A stretch of DNA of 64,000 bases from Paraprevotella xylaniphila YIT 11841 (lineage in GTDB: Bacteria; Bacteroidota; Bacteroidia; Bacteroidales; Bacteroidaceae). The stretch's first letter is position 1. Each line of letters opens with the position of its first letter. This document shows, piece after piece, positions 9,910 to 18,619 of the stretch. A model generated the notes under the pieces. It saw only the letters and a program-made list of their open reading frames with translations. It did not search any database and was not told the DNA's origin. The stretch is from positions 1-64,000 of the forward strand of contig NZ_GL883879.1 of assembly GCF_000205165.1 (NCBI RefSeq), read 5' to 3'. Position numbers and translations under genes: made by a program.

Positions 9910-10052
9910 GCGGAAGTTGTGCCTTTTCATTGTGTTTCGTGAAAGGCAGGAGCCTCTGGTGTTTGGCAAATTGTCCGTCCCCTAATCCGCGAGAATCGCG
10001 TATTTCCAGCGGCTTCCGGCCTTGGGGACAAAAAAGGGATTCCTGAATGGGA
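9910..10052. repeat. Diverged direct repeat, copy 1
   Basis: Begins with GCGGAAGTTGTGC and ends with a 62-nt block (9991-10052) that differs from copy 2 at 11632-11693 by one base. The distance from the first motif to the block is 81 nt in both copies. The middle has diverged, including a one-base insertion after GTGAAAG that breaks the reading frame open in copy 2. See the second copy at 11551. Confidence 0.85.
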
Positions 10053-10224
10053 GGTTTGACATATTGCAAATTCTTTAGGATAGAGGTGTATGGGTAGTCA
10101 AAATGACATGTAAGGTGTCTGTCTTTTTATGGCTTTTGTCATTTTTTGATAGGGAAAAGTACGGAATGTAACAAATCAAAAAGGAAGTGTTACATGGTAG
10201 AAAGTGTGATTTTTGTATTTTCTC

Positions 10225-10232
10225 TATATTTG
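10225..10232 (+). promoter_or_regulatory. -7 box for the propeller lipoprotein gene
   Basis: TATATTTG matches TAnnTTTG; the start codon at 10313 lies 80 nt downstream. Confidence 0.5.
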
Positions 10233-10312
10233 TACCGTGAAGTTGTTCATGTGCAGCTTGATTTTGGATAGTATATTCATGTTCAATATATTATGATTTT
10301 GTCTTTGTTGTT

Positions 10313-11476
10313 ATGATATTCGTAAAGAAAAGATTCTTGTTAGTGTTATTGCCTTCTCTTTTATTGTTCGCGTGCCGTGAATCAGTCCAATTTCCTTTGA
10401 AGGCTTTTGATGGCTTTGATGATGGAATGCGGAAAAACGGTGACGGGTTAGCTGTGGAGGCATTCTTTGCTGTGCCCCTGCAGTCGGGGGCACAGTGTAT
10501 GGTGGAGGGTATAAAAAAAATCATACCAGTAGATTCGTTGCTGATTGTGGTGTCTGAAAGGAGCGTCTTGGCATTCGACCGCAGTGGGCATTATATATGT
10601 AATTTTGGGCAGCGCGGAAATGGAGAGGGTGAATATATAAAAGTGTCCACGGCTTATTGGGACAAGTCAACACGTACCTTACGAGTGATTGACGGTATCC
10701 GGAACCGCGCTTTGGTGTATGCCCAGAATGGGAAGTTGCTTGATACGCTTTTTTTCCCGCCTGCTACTTTTTCTTTGTTGGGAACGGCAGAGAGTTTGGG
10801 CAGGCATCGCCTTTTTTGTGCCAATTACATTTATAACGACCAAAACGTGGTGATGTCGGATTTTGATATGTCAAAAGAAGAAGGGGAGCCTGTATACAGG
10901 TTTCCCGGGCAGACGGACAACACGCAGGAATACACAGGGAGGCATCCTTTCGCGTTGTCCGGCAATGAGATAGCATGCGTGTTGCCGTTCGACAACCGGA
11001 TATATGTTTACTCAACCGAAGACATGTCCTTGCAGCCTCGGATGGAAGTGTTGACTCGCCAACCGGTTCTGGCCGAAGAACAGTTGGTTGAGATTGAAGA
11101 TTATGGTATCAACCGTTATGCGGAAGAATTGTCACGCGGTGTTTTCGTGGGCTTTACGGATATATTCGAGACAAGTGGGCATTATTTGTTGGGTTTTTCC
11201 AATCTTTATTATGCCGTGGCGGACAAGGTTGCAGGCCGTGTGAAACGGTATGGATATGGAGTGGATAAGGAGAATGTAGATTGTCTTCCTTTGGTGAACA
11301 TACTGTCAACGGACAACGACGGTTACTTGATTGGCTATGAGAATGCGTTCGATTTGAAGTCTTGGCGTTTTGCGGACAGCATACAAGACAGGCATTTGCG
11401 TGTGATGGAGCGGGCTGTGTCTACCATGGCAGAAGAGGATAATCCTTGTCTGTTCTTTTATAAGCTAAAGCGTTGA
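10313..11476 (+). CDS. Six-bladed beta-propeller lipoprotein
   Basis: A 387-aa lipoprotein (lipobox LLFAC, Cys21). After an N-terminal strand region, repeats of the type DSLLIVVSERSVLAFDRSGHYICNFGQRGNGEGEY are typical of the NHL/TolB-like six-bladed propeller lipoproteins that are abundant and functionally obscure in Bacteroides and relatives. The motif FGQRGNGEGEY near residue 100 is the most recognisable. The start at 10313 is followed by two lysines and a hydrophobic core, as expected for a lipoprotein signal. The gene stands alone between the two copies of a 143-nt repeat, which makes it the one gene in this stretch likely to have been duplicated or moved with its flanks. Confidence 0.8.
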   Translation: MIFVKKRFLLVLLPSLLLFACRESVQFPLKAFDGFDDGMRKNGDGLAVEAFFAVPLQSGAQCMVEGIKKIIPVDSLLIVVSERSVLAFDRSGHYICNFGQRGNGEGEYIKVSTAYWDKSTRTLRVIDGIRNRALVYAQNGKLLDTLFFPPATFSLLGTAESLGRHRLFCANYIYNDQNVVMSDFDMSKEEGEPVYRFPGQTDNTQEYTGRHPFALSGNEIACVLPFDNRIYVYSTEDMSLQPRMEVLTRQPVLAEEQLVEIEDYGINRYAEELSRGVFVGFTDIFETSGHYLLGFSNLYYAVADKVAGRVKRYGYGVDKENVDCLPLVNILSTDNDGYLIGYENAFDLKSWRFADSIQDRHLRVMERAVSTMAEEDNPCLFFYKLKR

Positions 11477-11550
11477 TTTCGAATATAAAGATAAGAAAGG
11501 ATATTTGTCTTCATATTTTATAGCCACTCGGCCGGGGCTTTATCGACCTT

Positions 11551-11693
11551 GCGGAAGTTGTGCTTTCCGGAGGAGGTAAAATGAAAGCCGGAAGCCTTGG
11601 AAGGCGACAAATTCTTCGTGTCGTAGTCTCGGAGAATCGCGTATTTCTAGCGGCTTCCGGCCTTGGGGACAAAAAAGGGATTCCTGAATGGGA
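11551..11693. repeat. Diverged direct repeat, copy 2
   Basis: Partner of 9910-10052. The last 62 nt (11632-11693) are identical except for one base. This copy contains a 10-bp inverted repeat, GCCGGAAGCC (11587-11596) with GGCTTCCGGC (11652-11661), and an inner CGACA/TGTCG pair, so its RNA could fold into a branched hairpin; the outer stem is weaker in copy 1. Confidence 0.85.
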
Positions 11694-11700
11694 ATATTAA
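11581..11700 (+). CDS. Possible 39-aa peptide inside repeat copy 2
   Basis: An ATG preceded by a good ribosome site (GGAGGAGGTAAA) opens a 39-codon frame ending in TAA at 11698. The translation (MKAGSLGRRQILRVVV..., ending IPEWEY) has no family I know. Copy 1 encodes a matching peptide end (ENRVF, AASGLGDKK, IPEWEV then stop) in one frame, but its start is cut off by a one-base insertion and a TGA. The differences between copies fall in all codon positions, so coding selection is not clear. It may be a relic or a repeat that happens to be open. Confidence 0.3.
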   Translation: MKAGSLGRRQILRVVVSENRVFLAASGLGDKKGIPEWEY

Positions 11701-11707
11701 CAAAATG

Positions 11708-12808
11708 TCATGGCCTGTCTAATTGCCGCAAGGCAAATGTATAGGCTCCCAAGGCAATGGAACGGTTGGTCCCTTGCCGGGTGAGGGCTATTCCCGTACG
11801 TTTGAACGCGTCATAGGGGATGGTCCTGTCGGTATCCAGGACAGGAATGAGGCGTTTTGGGGTGGTTGCGAAGGCTTCAAATTCTTTCTCGTCTTCCAAG
11901 TCGTATATTTCCATCTGCAAACGGGGGAAACGGCTGCCGTCGCGCATGCCCAGTGTGCCGCGCAAACCTTCAAACAAGGCGGGGCGGATGTATTTATAGG
12001 CACCCGACAAACCTCCGCCAATGACTACAAGGCCGTCTATCAGGGTGAGGGCGGAAGCTAAGGCTTCTGCGGCCATTTGCCCCAGTTCGGCAAAGGCTGC
12101 CCGGGCTGCTTCCGGATTGCCGTTCCGTGTCCCTTCGGCGATTTGGAAGATATCCTTGGGGGAAAGGTTTTCTGCTGAACCGGATTCCCGGGCATAGACA
12201 TGTCTCACGGCACGGATGCTCACGCTTTCTTCCACGATATATTCCGGATACTTGTGATTGCGTTGGCACCACACATCGCCACCGGTAGAGTTGTCGCCCG
12301 TGAGCAGCTCGTTCCGGATGACAATGCCTGCCCCGAAACCCGTGCCGAGCGTCACACCAATCAGGTTGTGGTAACGCCGTTGCGAGCCGCAGGCTTTCAA
12401 CCGGTCGTTTACCTCCGGTAGGATGCCGGTCAGGGCTTCGCCGTAAGCGAACAAGTTACCGTCGTTGTTGATGAAAACCGGAATGCCGAAAACGTGTTCC
12501 AGATAGGGGCCTAAGGCCACGCCTCCCCGGAAACCCGGGAAGTTGGGCAGGTCTCCGATGATGCCGTGCGCGTAGTCGGCCGGTCCCGGAAAGGCGAAAC
12601 TGATGGCCGAAGGAGCATAAGGCAGTATTTCCCGGATGCTTCGGAAGCCTTCGGCCAATGTGCGTTGGCACCGTGCTGCATCATCTGTCACAGCGGGGAC
12701 AGACAGAGGGCTGACGATTTCCTGCCCGTTAGCCATGGCAGAAAACACGAAGTTCGTACCACCTGCATCTAACGTCAGGACGATACGCGGGTCTTGGGTG
12801 TAATTCAT
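11708..12808 (-). CDS. ROK-family sugar kinase, probably acting on mannose or a related hexose
   Basis: A 366-aa ROK kinase. The phosphate-binding motif DAGGTNF is at residues 14-20, a second nucleotide motif LGTGFGAGI near 150, and the C-terminal IGGGLSGAY near 260. The sugar-binding NND (INNDGNLFAYGEA) is present near residue 115. The usual ROK zinc site CxCGxxGC is replaced by GGDVWCQRNHKYPEY, which occurs in some Bacteroidota members. It is the third gene of a minus-strand operon after GH92 and phosphomannose isomerase (13 nt after the latter). I infer that it phosphorylates mannose to mannose-6-phosphate for the isomerase; a glucokinase or fructokinase is the alternative. Confidence 0.88.
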   Translation of the reverse strand: MNYTQDPRIVLTLDAGGTNFVFSAMANGQEIVSPLSVPAVTDDAARCQRTLAEGFRSIREILPYAPSAISFAFPGPADYAHGIIGDLPNFPGFRGGVALGPYLEHVFGIPVFINNDGNLFAYGEALTGILPEVNDRLKACGSQRRYHNLIGVTLGTGFGAGIVIRNELLTGDNSTGGDVWCQRNHKYPEYIVEESVSIRAVRHVYARESGSAENLSPKDIFQIAEGTRNGNPEAARAAFAELGQMAAEALASALTLIDGLVVIGGGLSGAYKYIRPALFEGLRGTLGMRDGSRFPRLQMEIYDLEDEKEFEAFATTPKRLIPVLDTDRTIPYDAFKRTGIALTRQGTNRSIALGAYTFALRQLDRP

Positions 12809-12821
12809 GTTGATACGGTAT

Positions 12822-14573
12822 TTAGGATTTGAAACGGATGTACGCCTTAATCGTGCCGCATTCCCGGCCTATGGAACTTCCGTAGGGACGGATTGTATAT
12901 TCACCCACACAAGCCGGAATAATGAATGTCTCGGCATAGTGGGCGACAAACGGCTCGAAGGCATGCGTGGGGCTTTCTACGATGAGTTCGTCGCCTTCCA
13001 CCACGTTGAGTACGTTTACGCCGCCGCCCGTGTGGTGACGCACGGTGCCGGTAAACCAATGGCGGCGTGTCTCGATGAATTCGTTCTCATGCAGGCCTGT
13101 GCGTTCCTCGCGCCAACCTTCGCCTTCGGCCACAGGTTCCACGTGGTTGGCCAAATGCCGACGGACAAAGTCTGTCTGGCGTTCCCATTGGATGACATGA
13201 GAGCCGTGCCCGATGTTGATGGGGCGGGGGCGGCCATCCAGTCCCAAGCGTCCCCAATCCCACAGCTTGAATGTGAAGATGCTGGGCGTGGCACTGATTT
13301 CCAACACCATGGCTCCGGCTCCGGAGCAGTGTACCGTGCCGTTGGGGATGAGGAAATGGTCGTGCTTGCGGGCAGGCCAGCGGTTGACGTACTTTTCTGC
13401 CTCGAAGGGTTCGCCCGTCTCCTGTGCGCGGTTGAGGGCGGCAATCATTTCCGTAGGGTCGGTGCCGGTCTTCAAGCCGAGGTAGACGGTGGCTCCTTCT
13501 TCCGCATCGAGCAGGTAATAACTTTCGTCTTGTGTGTAATAGATGCCGAATGTGTCGCGGATATACTGCGTGGTGGGATGGACCTGAAGGCTCAGGTTTC
13601 CGCCGCCCATGGTATCGAGGAAATCGAAACGGATGGGAAAGTCTTGTCCGAAACGCGATTCTACGGGGGGACCGAGTAAGGCGCGGGTCTGGTGGAACAC
13701 CAAATCGTTGGCAGGGATTTCGAACAGTTCGCCTCCGACTTGGAGGAAGAGGCTGTTCTCTTCCGGTACGCAGTCGAAGCACCAACCGTAGTTGGCTTGT
13801 TTAGGATCGAGGCCGCACACTTCTTTCATCCATTGTCCGCCCCATGGTGCAGGGTCGAAGAAAGGCACGACGCGGAATGGTCGCCGGGCGGTCTGTTCGA
13901 GCCCGAGGCGCAACGTGTCGCCCTTAATCATCTTCGGTCGGCCGGGAATCGTGGTGTCTAACCAATAATCTGCCGTGGGCAGCAACTTTTTCTTCAAGTC
14001 GTCGCATACAAGCCAGTCCACGAAGTAGCCGCGCTTGTAATGCCGCGAAGGCTCTTCTGCGCGGTTGTCCACGCCGAGATTGTGTATTTCGTGCCGCCGC
14101 GCCCGTTGCTGTATTTCCCAACGGGGCATGTCGGCGTATACGGTCAGGCCGGCTTCTGGTGCCACTAAGGCCGCGCCATGCCCGTAGACGACAACACATC
14201 CTTCGGTGGCGGCAATGAGGGCTTGTGCCTCGCGCGTCTTCTCTTGGTCTAAAAAATCAGCATATTTGAAATGTGACCGGAAGCCGAAGAGGCGGTCGTC
14301 CGTCACATAAGGAAAGGTCATTTCCTGTATGGTCCCGGGCGACTTGAACAGCCTTTCGGTATCAATCCATAAGGACGGGGAGAGCGAAGAAAACGCTTCG
14401 CGCAGTTCGTCGTGATGTACGCCTTGGTAGCATTCGATGCGGATTACGTAAGTCTGTCCGCAGGGGCGTGTGGGACAAACGCGCCGGATTTCGCCGCAGA
14501 TGTCCTCCCAACCTTTCCATAGTTTCCCCTCCACGGCTGTGAATGGGGTTTTGTCGTAATTGCTTTGTCTCAT
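12822..14573 (-). CDS. Class I mannose-6-phosphate isomerase fused to a kinase-like N-terminal domain
   Basis: A 583-aa protein. The C-terminal two thirds is a cupin-type phosphomannose isomerase with the expected metal ligands: SLQVHPT (Gln, His), DESYYLL (Glu) and PNGTVH (His). The N-terminal ~200 residues resemble a nucleotide-kinase fold (GCVVVYGHGAALV, ADMPRWEIQQRARRHEIHNL, YWLDTT) but I see no Walker A loop, so phosphotransfer is unlikely. I chose the ATG at 14573 (MRQSNYDKT), 11 nt after the GH92 stop; the longer frame would overlap GH92 heavily. It converts mannose-6-phosphate to fructose-6-phosphate in the cytoplasm, between the mannosidase and the kinase of the same operon. Confidence 0.9.
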   Translation of the reverse strand: MRQSNYDKTPFTAVEGKLWKGWEDICGEIRRVCPTRPCGQTYVIRIECYQGVHHDELREAFSSLSPSLWIDTERLFKSPGTIQEMTFPYVTDDRLFGFRSHFKYADFLDQEKTREAQALIAATEGCVVVYGHGAALVAPEAGLTVYADMPRWEIQQRARRHEIHNLGVDNRAEEPSRHYKRGYFVDWLVCDDLKKKLLPTADYWLDTTIPGRPKMIKGDTLRLGLEQTARRPFRVVPFFDPAPWGGQWMKEVCGLDPKQANYGWCFDCVPEENSLFLQVGGELFEIPANDLVFHQTRALLGPPVESRFGQDFPIRFDFLDTMGGGNLSLQVHPTTQYIRDTFGIYYTQDESYYLLDAEEGATVYLGLKTGTDPTEMIAALNRAQETGEPFEAEKYVNRWPARKHDHFLIPNGTVHCSGAGAMVLEISATPSIFTFKLWDWGRLGLDGRPRPINIGHGSHVIQWERQTDFVRRHLANHVEPVAEGEGWREERTGLHENEFIETRRHWFTGTVRHHTGGGVNVLNVVEGDELIVESPTHAFEPFVAHYAETFIIPACVGEYTIRPYGSSIGRECGTIKAYIRFKS

Positions 14574-14584
14574 ATTTGTGTTTT

Positions 14585-17308
14585 TTATTTTTCCATCCAT
14601 AATTCCAGAAGTCCGCCTTGCGTCAGATCCTTGTGGCTGATGCGGAAGTCGGCCAGGGGCTGCCCGTTGAACAGTTTCTTGCCGATATAACAATTTTCGG
14701 CAGAATTATGGTAAGTCTTGATACGGAAGTCCTTTCCTGTGTAATAGTCGGGCGAGAGATGGATGATGATTTCATCGAACACGGGCGACGTGATATCGTA
14801 ATATGGGTGAGTGTCGCAGGTACCCGTCAGGCTGAATAGTCCTATGGACATCAGGGCGCTCACGCCGCCCATCTGCCCTTGGTCTTCATCGTGTCCGCCA
14901 TATCCTTTGTCCGGTGTAGTGGCTCCATAGGCTTTTTCATTGACTTGGCGTACCCAGTACTGGCATAGGCGCGGTGCGTCGAGATGGTTGAACACATGTG
15001 CGTTGGAACAGCCCGGTTGGTTGGCATAGCTCACGTAGCCGTCGGTGTAGCCGAAAACGAATGATTGCGGGGCGGCTTGTTCAAAAGCATGGTTCAACAT
15101 GCGGGCTGCTTCCTTTTTTTCGCCTATCATGTCGGCCAACCGGTCAATATCGTGTGATACCGACCAAGTGGCCTGCCAAGCGTTGGATTCTGTCCATCCC
15201 CATCCGCTCAGGCCGTCGGTATGCAGCCATTCGCCGTTGGAGCTCTTGGGGAACACCAGTTTCTTTTCGGGGTGTAACAAGGCTGTCCATCCGTGGCTGC
15301 GTCGGTCATAGTAACGGGCTTCCTTTTTCTTTCCCATCTTGAGGGCCATCTGGCCTAATGCCCAGTCTTGGAAGGCGGCTTCCAGCGTGTTGCCTGCATG
15401 GTCGGGGAAGTAGCCCAAACGTTCATAGTCGCGTATTTCGTCCGTGCTGCCCATCATGCCACCGCCCCGGTGGTTGGATGCCATGACGCAGAATGCCTCT
15501 TGGGCAGGCACTTTGGTGAGTATGCCTTTCTGGTAGGCACTGGTGATGAGTGGTGTGGCCGGACAAGTGGTCATGATGTAAGAATAGCCTCCGGCCACGG
15601 GACCGCGCGGCAACAGGCCACCGTTACGGGCATATTGCACGAGACAGGCAGCGAAGTCGTCCTGCACTTCCGGCCAGGCTAGTCCCCAAAGGATGTTCAG
15701 GTTCCATTGCGTAAGCCAAAAGGCATCCGAACTGTACATGTGGAACCGTGCCTGTCCTTGGTTGTCTTTGGGCAGCGTGCGGGTATGGTATTTCACGTTG
15801 ACCGTTTGTGACCCTTGGCGTGTGCCGTCGGTGTAATCCGGATAACATCCGTTGGCATCGTCTATCTTATGACGGCCCAACAGGACATGCCAAAGGTCGG
15901 TGTAGAATTTGGTCTGCTGAGCCTCCGTACCACCTTTCACTTCGATGCGCCCCAGATAACGGTTCCATTCCGCACGTGAGTCGGCACAAGCCTGGTCGAA
16001 GTTCCAGTGTGTGAGTTCTGAATCCAAATTGGCGAGGGCATTTTCGGCACTGGTATAGGAGATGGCGCATTTTACCAATACCGTGTCGCCGGTAGCGACT
16101 GGATATTTGAGACTTACACCGGAAGTCGGAGCGTCATAGTAGCTCATGCCTTCGTTGCGGGCGTTGAGCGTGCCTGTGCCTTTCAGCCTGTCGGTGTCCT
16201 GGAAACGTTGCGTGCCATCCCAACCGTCCATGCAGTCCATGGCTTTGTCAAAACGTAGGGCATAGTATATCCTGATTCTTTCCGGACCGCCCCACAAACG
16301 TCCCCCCGTATCAACAGAACCTACGATTTCGCGGTCTCCGGTTTTACGCACGTCGGCATTGAACATTGTGGATGTGGATACATAGCCTCCGAGGTTAAGT
16401 AGCAGGTTTAAAATATTGTTTTCTTTTCCGGTATAGGTCAGGCGGTAGAAACAGACACGGTCGGAAGCTGTTTGTTCCACCCACAGCTGATAACGTTCCA
16501 AAAACATCCGGTGGAAACCAGGACGGACGATTTCTCCCTCGTGACGGAATGGCGATTTCCAACCTTGTTCGCCTTGCGTCGGGTCTACTTTACCGGTGGT
16601 GGGCATCAGGGTGACGCCAGAAAGCATCCAGTCGTGAATTTGGGGGAAACCTAACACCTCTGTGGAATTGTAGTTGTATCCGCCCCCGTACTGGTTCTTG
16701 TTACGGGTGAGTGGTGCAGCGCTAATCATGCCGAAAGGCTGGCTTCCGGTGACGAAAAAGAAATAGCGTCCTCGGGCAGATTCGATATAAGGGTCTACTT
16801 TTGATACGAAATCTTTGCGCGAATCTTTGGCGGTATAGACTTCTATTTCCGACAGTCCGGGATGGAGGCCGTCGGCATCGGTGGATTCAAACTTGACCCA
16901 CTCTACCGTCTTGGCAGGGAACTTAATTGATTTGGGGCTTCCGTCATTAGGTATTTCAAACACTTTGAGTTCACTGCCGTCGCTGAAATGTAAAATTCCT
17001 CCGGCCAAGTGGCTGTCTGGGTCCGGGCGGTCGTAGAGGAGGATTTCCCCGATGGTGTAGGGCTTTTCCCATTGCAAGGTGAGTGAAGGGTATTCTATTT
17101 GGCCATAGAAATTGGTTTGGCTTTGCGAACGCCATTCACCTTGGTCGAACACCCGGATTATTCCGTCAATGGCACGGGAGGCTTCGTAGCCTTCCATGGA
17201 CGAGGAAGCCGTAATCTGGGCCAAAGGGGCGATGTTGTCGCTCGTCGCTTTCATGGCGTAAGGAGAAAGTGCACTTAAAAGAACAATTCCAATGCTTTTT
17301 CTTTTCAT
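14585..17308 (-). CDS. GH92 exo-alpha-mannosidase with N-terminal discoidin-like domain
   Basis: A 907-aa secreted enzyme. A signal peptide (1-19) is followed by a discoidin/F5-8-type C domain (about 25-155, ITASSSMEGYEASRAIDG) and the GH92 beta-sandwich plus (alpha/alpha)6 barrel (about 165-907; VDPYIESARG, QPFGM, GGGYNYN). The catalytic segment reads GGHDEDQGQMG near residue 805, keeping the Asp/Glu pair of the family motif GNDxxGQMS with Gly-His in place of Gly-Asn. GH92 enzymes are calcium-dependent inverting mannosidases of host N-glycans and fungal mannan. It is the first gene of the operon with the isomerase and kinase, so released mannose has a complete route to glycolysis. Confidence 0.95.
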   Translation of the reverse strand: MKRKSIGIVLLSALSPYAMKATSDNIAPLAQITASSSMEGYEASRAIDGIIRVFDQGEWRSQSQTNFYGQIEYPSLTLQWEKPYTIGEILLYDRPDPDSHLAGGILHFSDGSELKVFEIPNDGSPKSIKFPAKTVEWVKFESTDADGLHPGLSEIEVYTAKDSRKDFVSKVDPYIESARGRYFFFVTGSQPFGMISAAPLTRNKNQYGGGYNYNSTEVLGFPQIHDWMLSGVTLMPTTGKVDPTQGEQGWKSPFRHEGEIVRPGFHRMFLERYQLWVEQTASDRVCFYRLTYTGKENNILNLLLNLGGYVSTSTMFNADVRKTGDREIVGSVDTGGRLWGGPERIRIYYALRFDKAMDCMDGWDGTQRFQDTDRLKGTGTLNARNEGMSYYDAPTSGVSLKYPVATGDTVLVKCAISYTSAENALANLDSELTHWNFDQACADSRAEWNRYLGRIEVKGGTEAQQTKFYTDLWHVLLGRHKIDDANGCYPDYTDGTRQGSQTVNVKYHTRTLPKDNQGQARFHMYSSDAFWLTQWNLNILWGLAWPEVQDDFAACLVQYARNGGLLPRGPVAGGYSYIMTTCPATPLITSAYQKGILTKVPAQEAFCVMASNHRGGGMMGSTDEIRDYERLGYFPDHAGNTLEAAFQDWALGQMALKMGKKKEARYYDRRSHGWTALLHPEKKLVFPKSSNGEWLHTDGLSGWGWTESNAWQATWSVSHDIDRLADMIGEKKEAARMLNHAFEQAAPQSFVFGYTDGYVSYANQPGCSNAHVFNHLDAPRLCQYWVRQVNEKAYGATTPDKGYGGHDEDQGQMGGVSALMSIGLFSLTGTCDTHPYYDITSPVFDEIIIHLSPDYYTGKDFRIKTYHNSAENCYIGKKLFNGQPLADFRISHKDLTQGGLLELWMEK

Positions 17309-17315
17309 ATTCGTT

Positions 17316-17323
17316 CAAATGTA
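17316..17323 (-). promoter_or_regulatory. -7 box directly before the GH92 start
   Basis: The minus strand reads TACATTTG, ending 7 nt before the ATG at 17308. CAAA on the plus strand at 17339 could be a short-spaced -33. Transcription would begin at or just before the start codon. Confidence 0.4.
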
Positions 17324-17399
17324 GAATAAAAACTGATGCAAAGAAAAGCATTTTGTGGATTTTGCGGCTTTGATTATGTTCCGATTTGCTTGTATTTTC

Positions 17400-18308
17400 T
17401 TACGGTACGATGTGCAACTGCCGACGTTGGTTTTCCTGCGTTCGGTAGAGTGAGGGCGGGATACCGATGATTTTGGAGAAAGTCCGTGAGAAATAGGCCG
17501 GGTCTTCAAAACCTAAGGATTGCGATATCTCATTGATTTTTAGTTCGCTGAATTCTAACAGTTGGCAGGCTTTCTGCATCTTTAGTTGAATGAAATAGTG
17601 AATGGGAGAACCACCTATTTCCTGCCGGAACATATCCGAGAAATGGGAGGGGGAGTATTTGAATTGTGCGGCAAGTTGGGATAAAGTGAGATTGTTTTGC
17701 ACATTCTCATGCATAAAACGGATAACGCGGTGAGCGAAAGAAGGACTTCCCATAGTAGAGGTAATGTTGCGGTAGGGCTTCAGGAAAGTGAAGGAACCTA
17801 AAAATTGGTATAGGCATAGGCAGGAATACAGCATATATTCTTTGCGGTAGTTCATGGAGAAATTATGGAATATCTCGTCAAAAAGCCGCAAGCGGTCTTG
17901 TATACGGGAGTCGTCTCCCGGTTGTAGAGGCTGCGGGGCATATCCCGAAGGGAGGAAACGGTGGGCTTGTGTGCCTTGGAAATGAAGCCAGTAAATACTC
18001 CAAGGATTACGGGATGACGCACCGAAAGTGTAAGGAGTGTCCGAGGGAAGGATGACAAACTCGTTCTTTCGGAGTATGTAAGTTTGGCCGTTGATTTCAT
18101 ACCAACCTTTTCCATCTATACAGTAGATGAGCATGGCATAGTCACATCCGTCGGCTTTTTGGATGAAGTGGAAGCGTGCTTGCGGAAAGTAGCCTATTTT
18201 ACGGATATAGAGGTTCCGAACTAAGGGGTCTTTCCTGTACTCCTCCAATAGCTTTTCCGAAACAGACACTACCCTTTCGTTTTTGAATCCTTCTTTAATC
18301 TTTATCAT
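17400..18308 (-). CDS. AraC-family transcriptional regulator with cupin sensor domain
   Basis: A 302-aa soluble regulator. The N-terminal half is an AraC-type cupin (CDYAMLIYCIDGKGWYEINGQ, NEFVILPSDTPYTFG), the usual sugar-binding pocket. The C-terminal ~100 residues hold the double helix-turn-helix (NLTLSQLAAQFKYSPSHFSDMFRQ, then LKINEISQSLGFEDPAYFSRTFSK and PSLYR). It lies 91 nt upstream of the GH92-isomerase-kinase operon on the same strand and is the obvious candidate to control it, probably in response to mannose or a mannoside. It has its own -7 box at 18347. Confidence 0.93.
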   Translation of the reverse strand: MIKIKEGFKNERVVSVSEKLLEEYRKDPLVRNLYIRKIGYFPQARFHFIQKADGCDYAMLIYCIDGKGWYEINGQTYILRKNEFVILPSDTPYTFGASSRNPWSIYWLHFQGTQAHRFLPSGYAPQPLQPGDDSRIQDRLRLFDEIFHNFSMNYRKEYMLYSCLCLYQFLGSFTFLKPYRNITSTMGSPSFAHRVIRFMHENVQNNLTLSQLAAQFKYSPSHFSDMFRQEIGGSPIHYFIQLKMQKACQLLEFSELKINEISQSLGFEDPAYFSRTFSKIIGIPPSLYRTQENQRRQLHIVP

Positions 18309-18346
18309 CTATAATATAATAAGGTGTAAATGGATGATGTGGATTG

Positions 18347-18354
18347 CAAAAATA
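18347..18354 (-). promoter_or_regulatory. -7 box for the AraC-type regulator
   Basis: Minus strand TATTTTTG fits TAnnTTTG, 38 nt upstream of the start at 18308. Confidence 0.5.
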
Positions 18355-18409
18355 CGGATTTTAAAAGAATCCGCCGAAAGAATGAGAACGAAGAATCGTT
18401 AAAAAAAGA

Positions 18410-18440
18410 AAGAGTGCCTGTCGTGTAGACAAACACTCTT
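18410..18440 (-). terminator. Terminator of the tRNA-Asn pair
   Basis: On the minus strand AGAGTG pairs with CACTCT around an inner TGTC/GACA hairpin, followed by TTTCTTTTTTT. It lies immediately after the second tRNA in the direction of transcription. Confidence 0.75.
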
Positions 18441-18449
18441 CGTAGATTG

Positions 18450-18523
18450 CGCTTCAGGATGGGCTTGAACCAACGACCCCCTGATTAACAGTCAGGTGCT
18501 CTAACCAACTGAGCTACTGAAGC
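18450..18523 (-). tRNA. tRNA-Asn (anticodon GTT)
   Basis: A full cloverleaf can be drawn: acceptor GCTTCAG/CTGAAGC, D-arm GCTC...GAGC, anticodon stem CCTGA/TCAGG with loop CTGTTAA (anticodon GTT), and T-loop TTCAAGC. The gene does not encode CCA. It is identical to the copy at 18546, which is transcribed first. Confidence 0.96.
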
Positions 18524-18545
18524 AAGTGCAATTACGGGAATTGGG

Positions 18546-18619
18546 CGCTTCAGGATGGGCTTGAACCAACGACCCCCTGATTAACAGTCAGGTGCTCTAA
18601 CCAACTGAGCTACTGAAGC
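18546..18619 (-). tRNA. tRNA-Asn (anticodon GTT), tandem copy
   Basis: Identical in sequence to the gene at 18450-18523 and separated from it by 22 nt, so the pair is a recent or gene-converted tandem duplication transcribed together on the minus strand. Confidence 0.96.

Larger units (their letters stand above)
9471..10312. other. Gene-poor region with repeats and hairpins
   Basis: No convincing protein gene in 842 nt. It holds a short GC hairpin just after the lipoprotein gene (about 9511-9523), a copy of the 22-nt palindromic repeat family (9673-9716), a terminator-like hairpin (9783-9820), the first copy of a 143-nt repeat (9910-10052) and the promoter of the next gene. Short frames such as plus 9698-9985 have no ribosome site and improbable composition. 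Confidence 0.7.

Noticed and set aside
9698-9985. A 95-aa plus-strand frame
   Set aside because: It runs through a terminator-like hairpin and part of the repeat, has no ribosome site and an unlikely Cys/Phe-rich composition.
11521-11640. A minus-strand peptide reading (KYAILRDYDTKN...) through repeat copy 2
   Set aside because: The composition is protein-like, but the frame has no start codon, is preceded by a stop, and in copy 1 is interrupted at other places.
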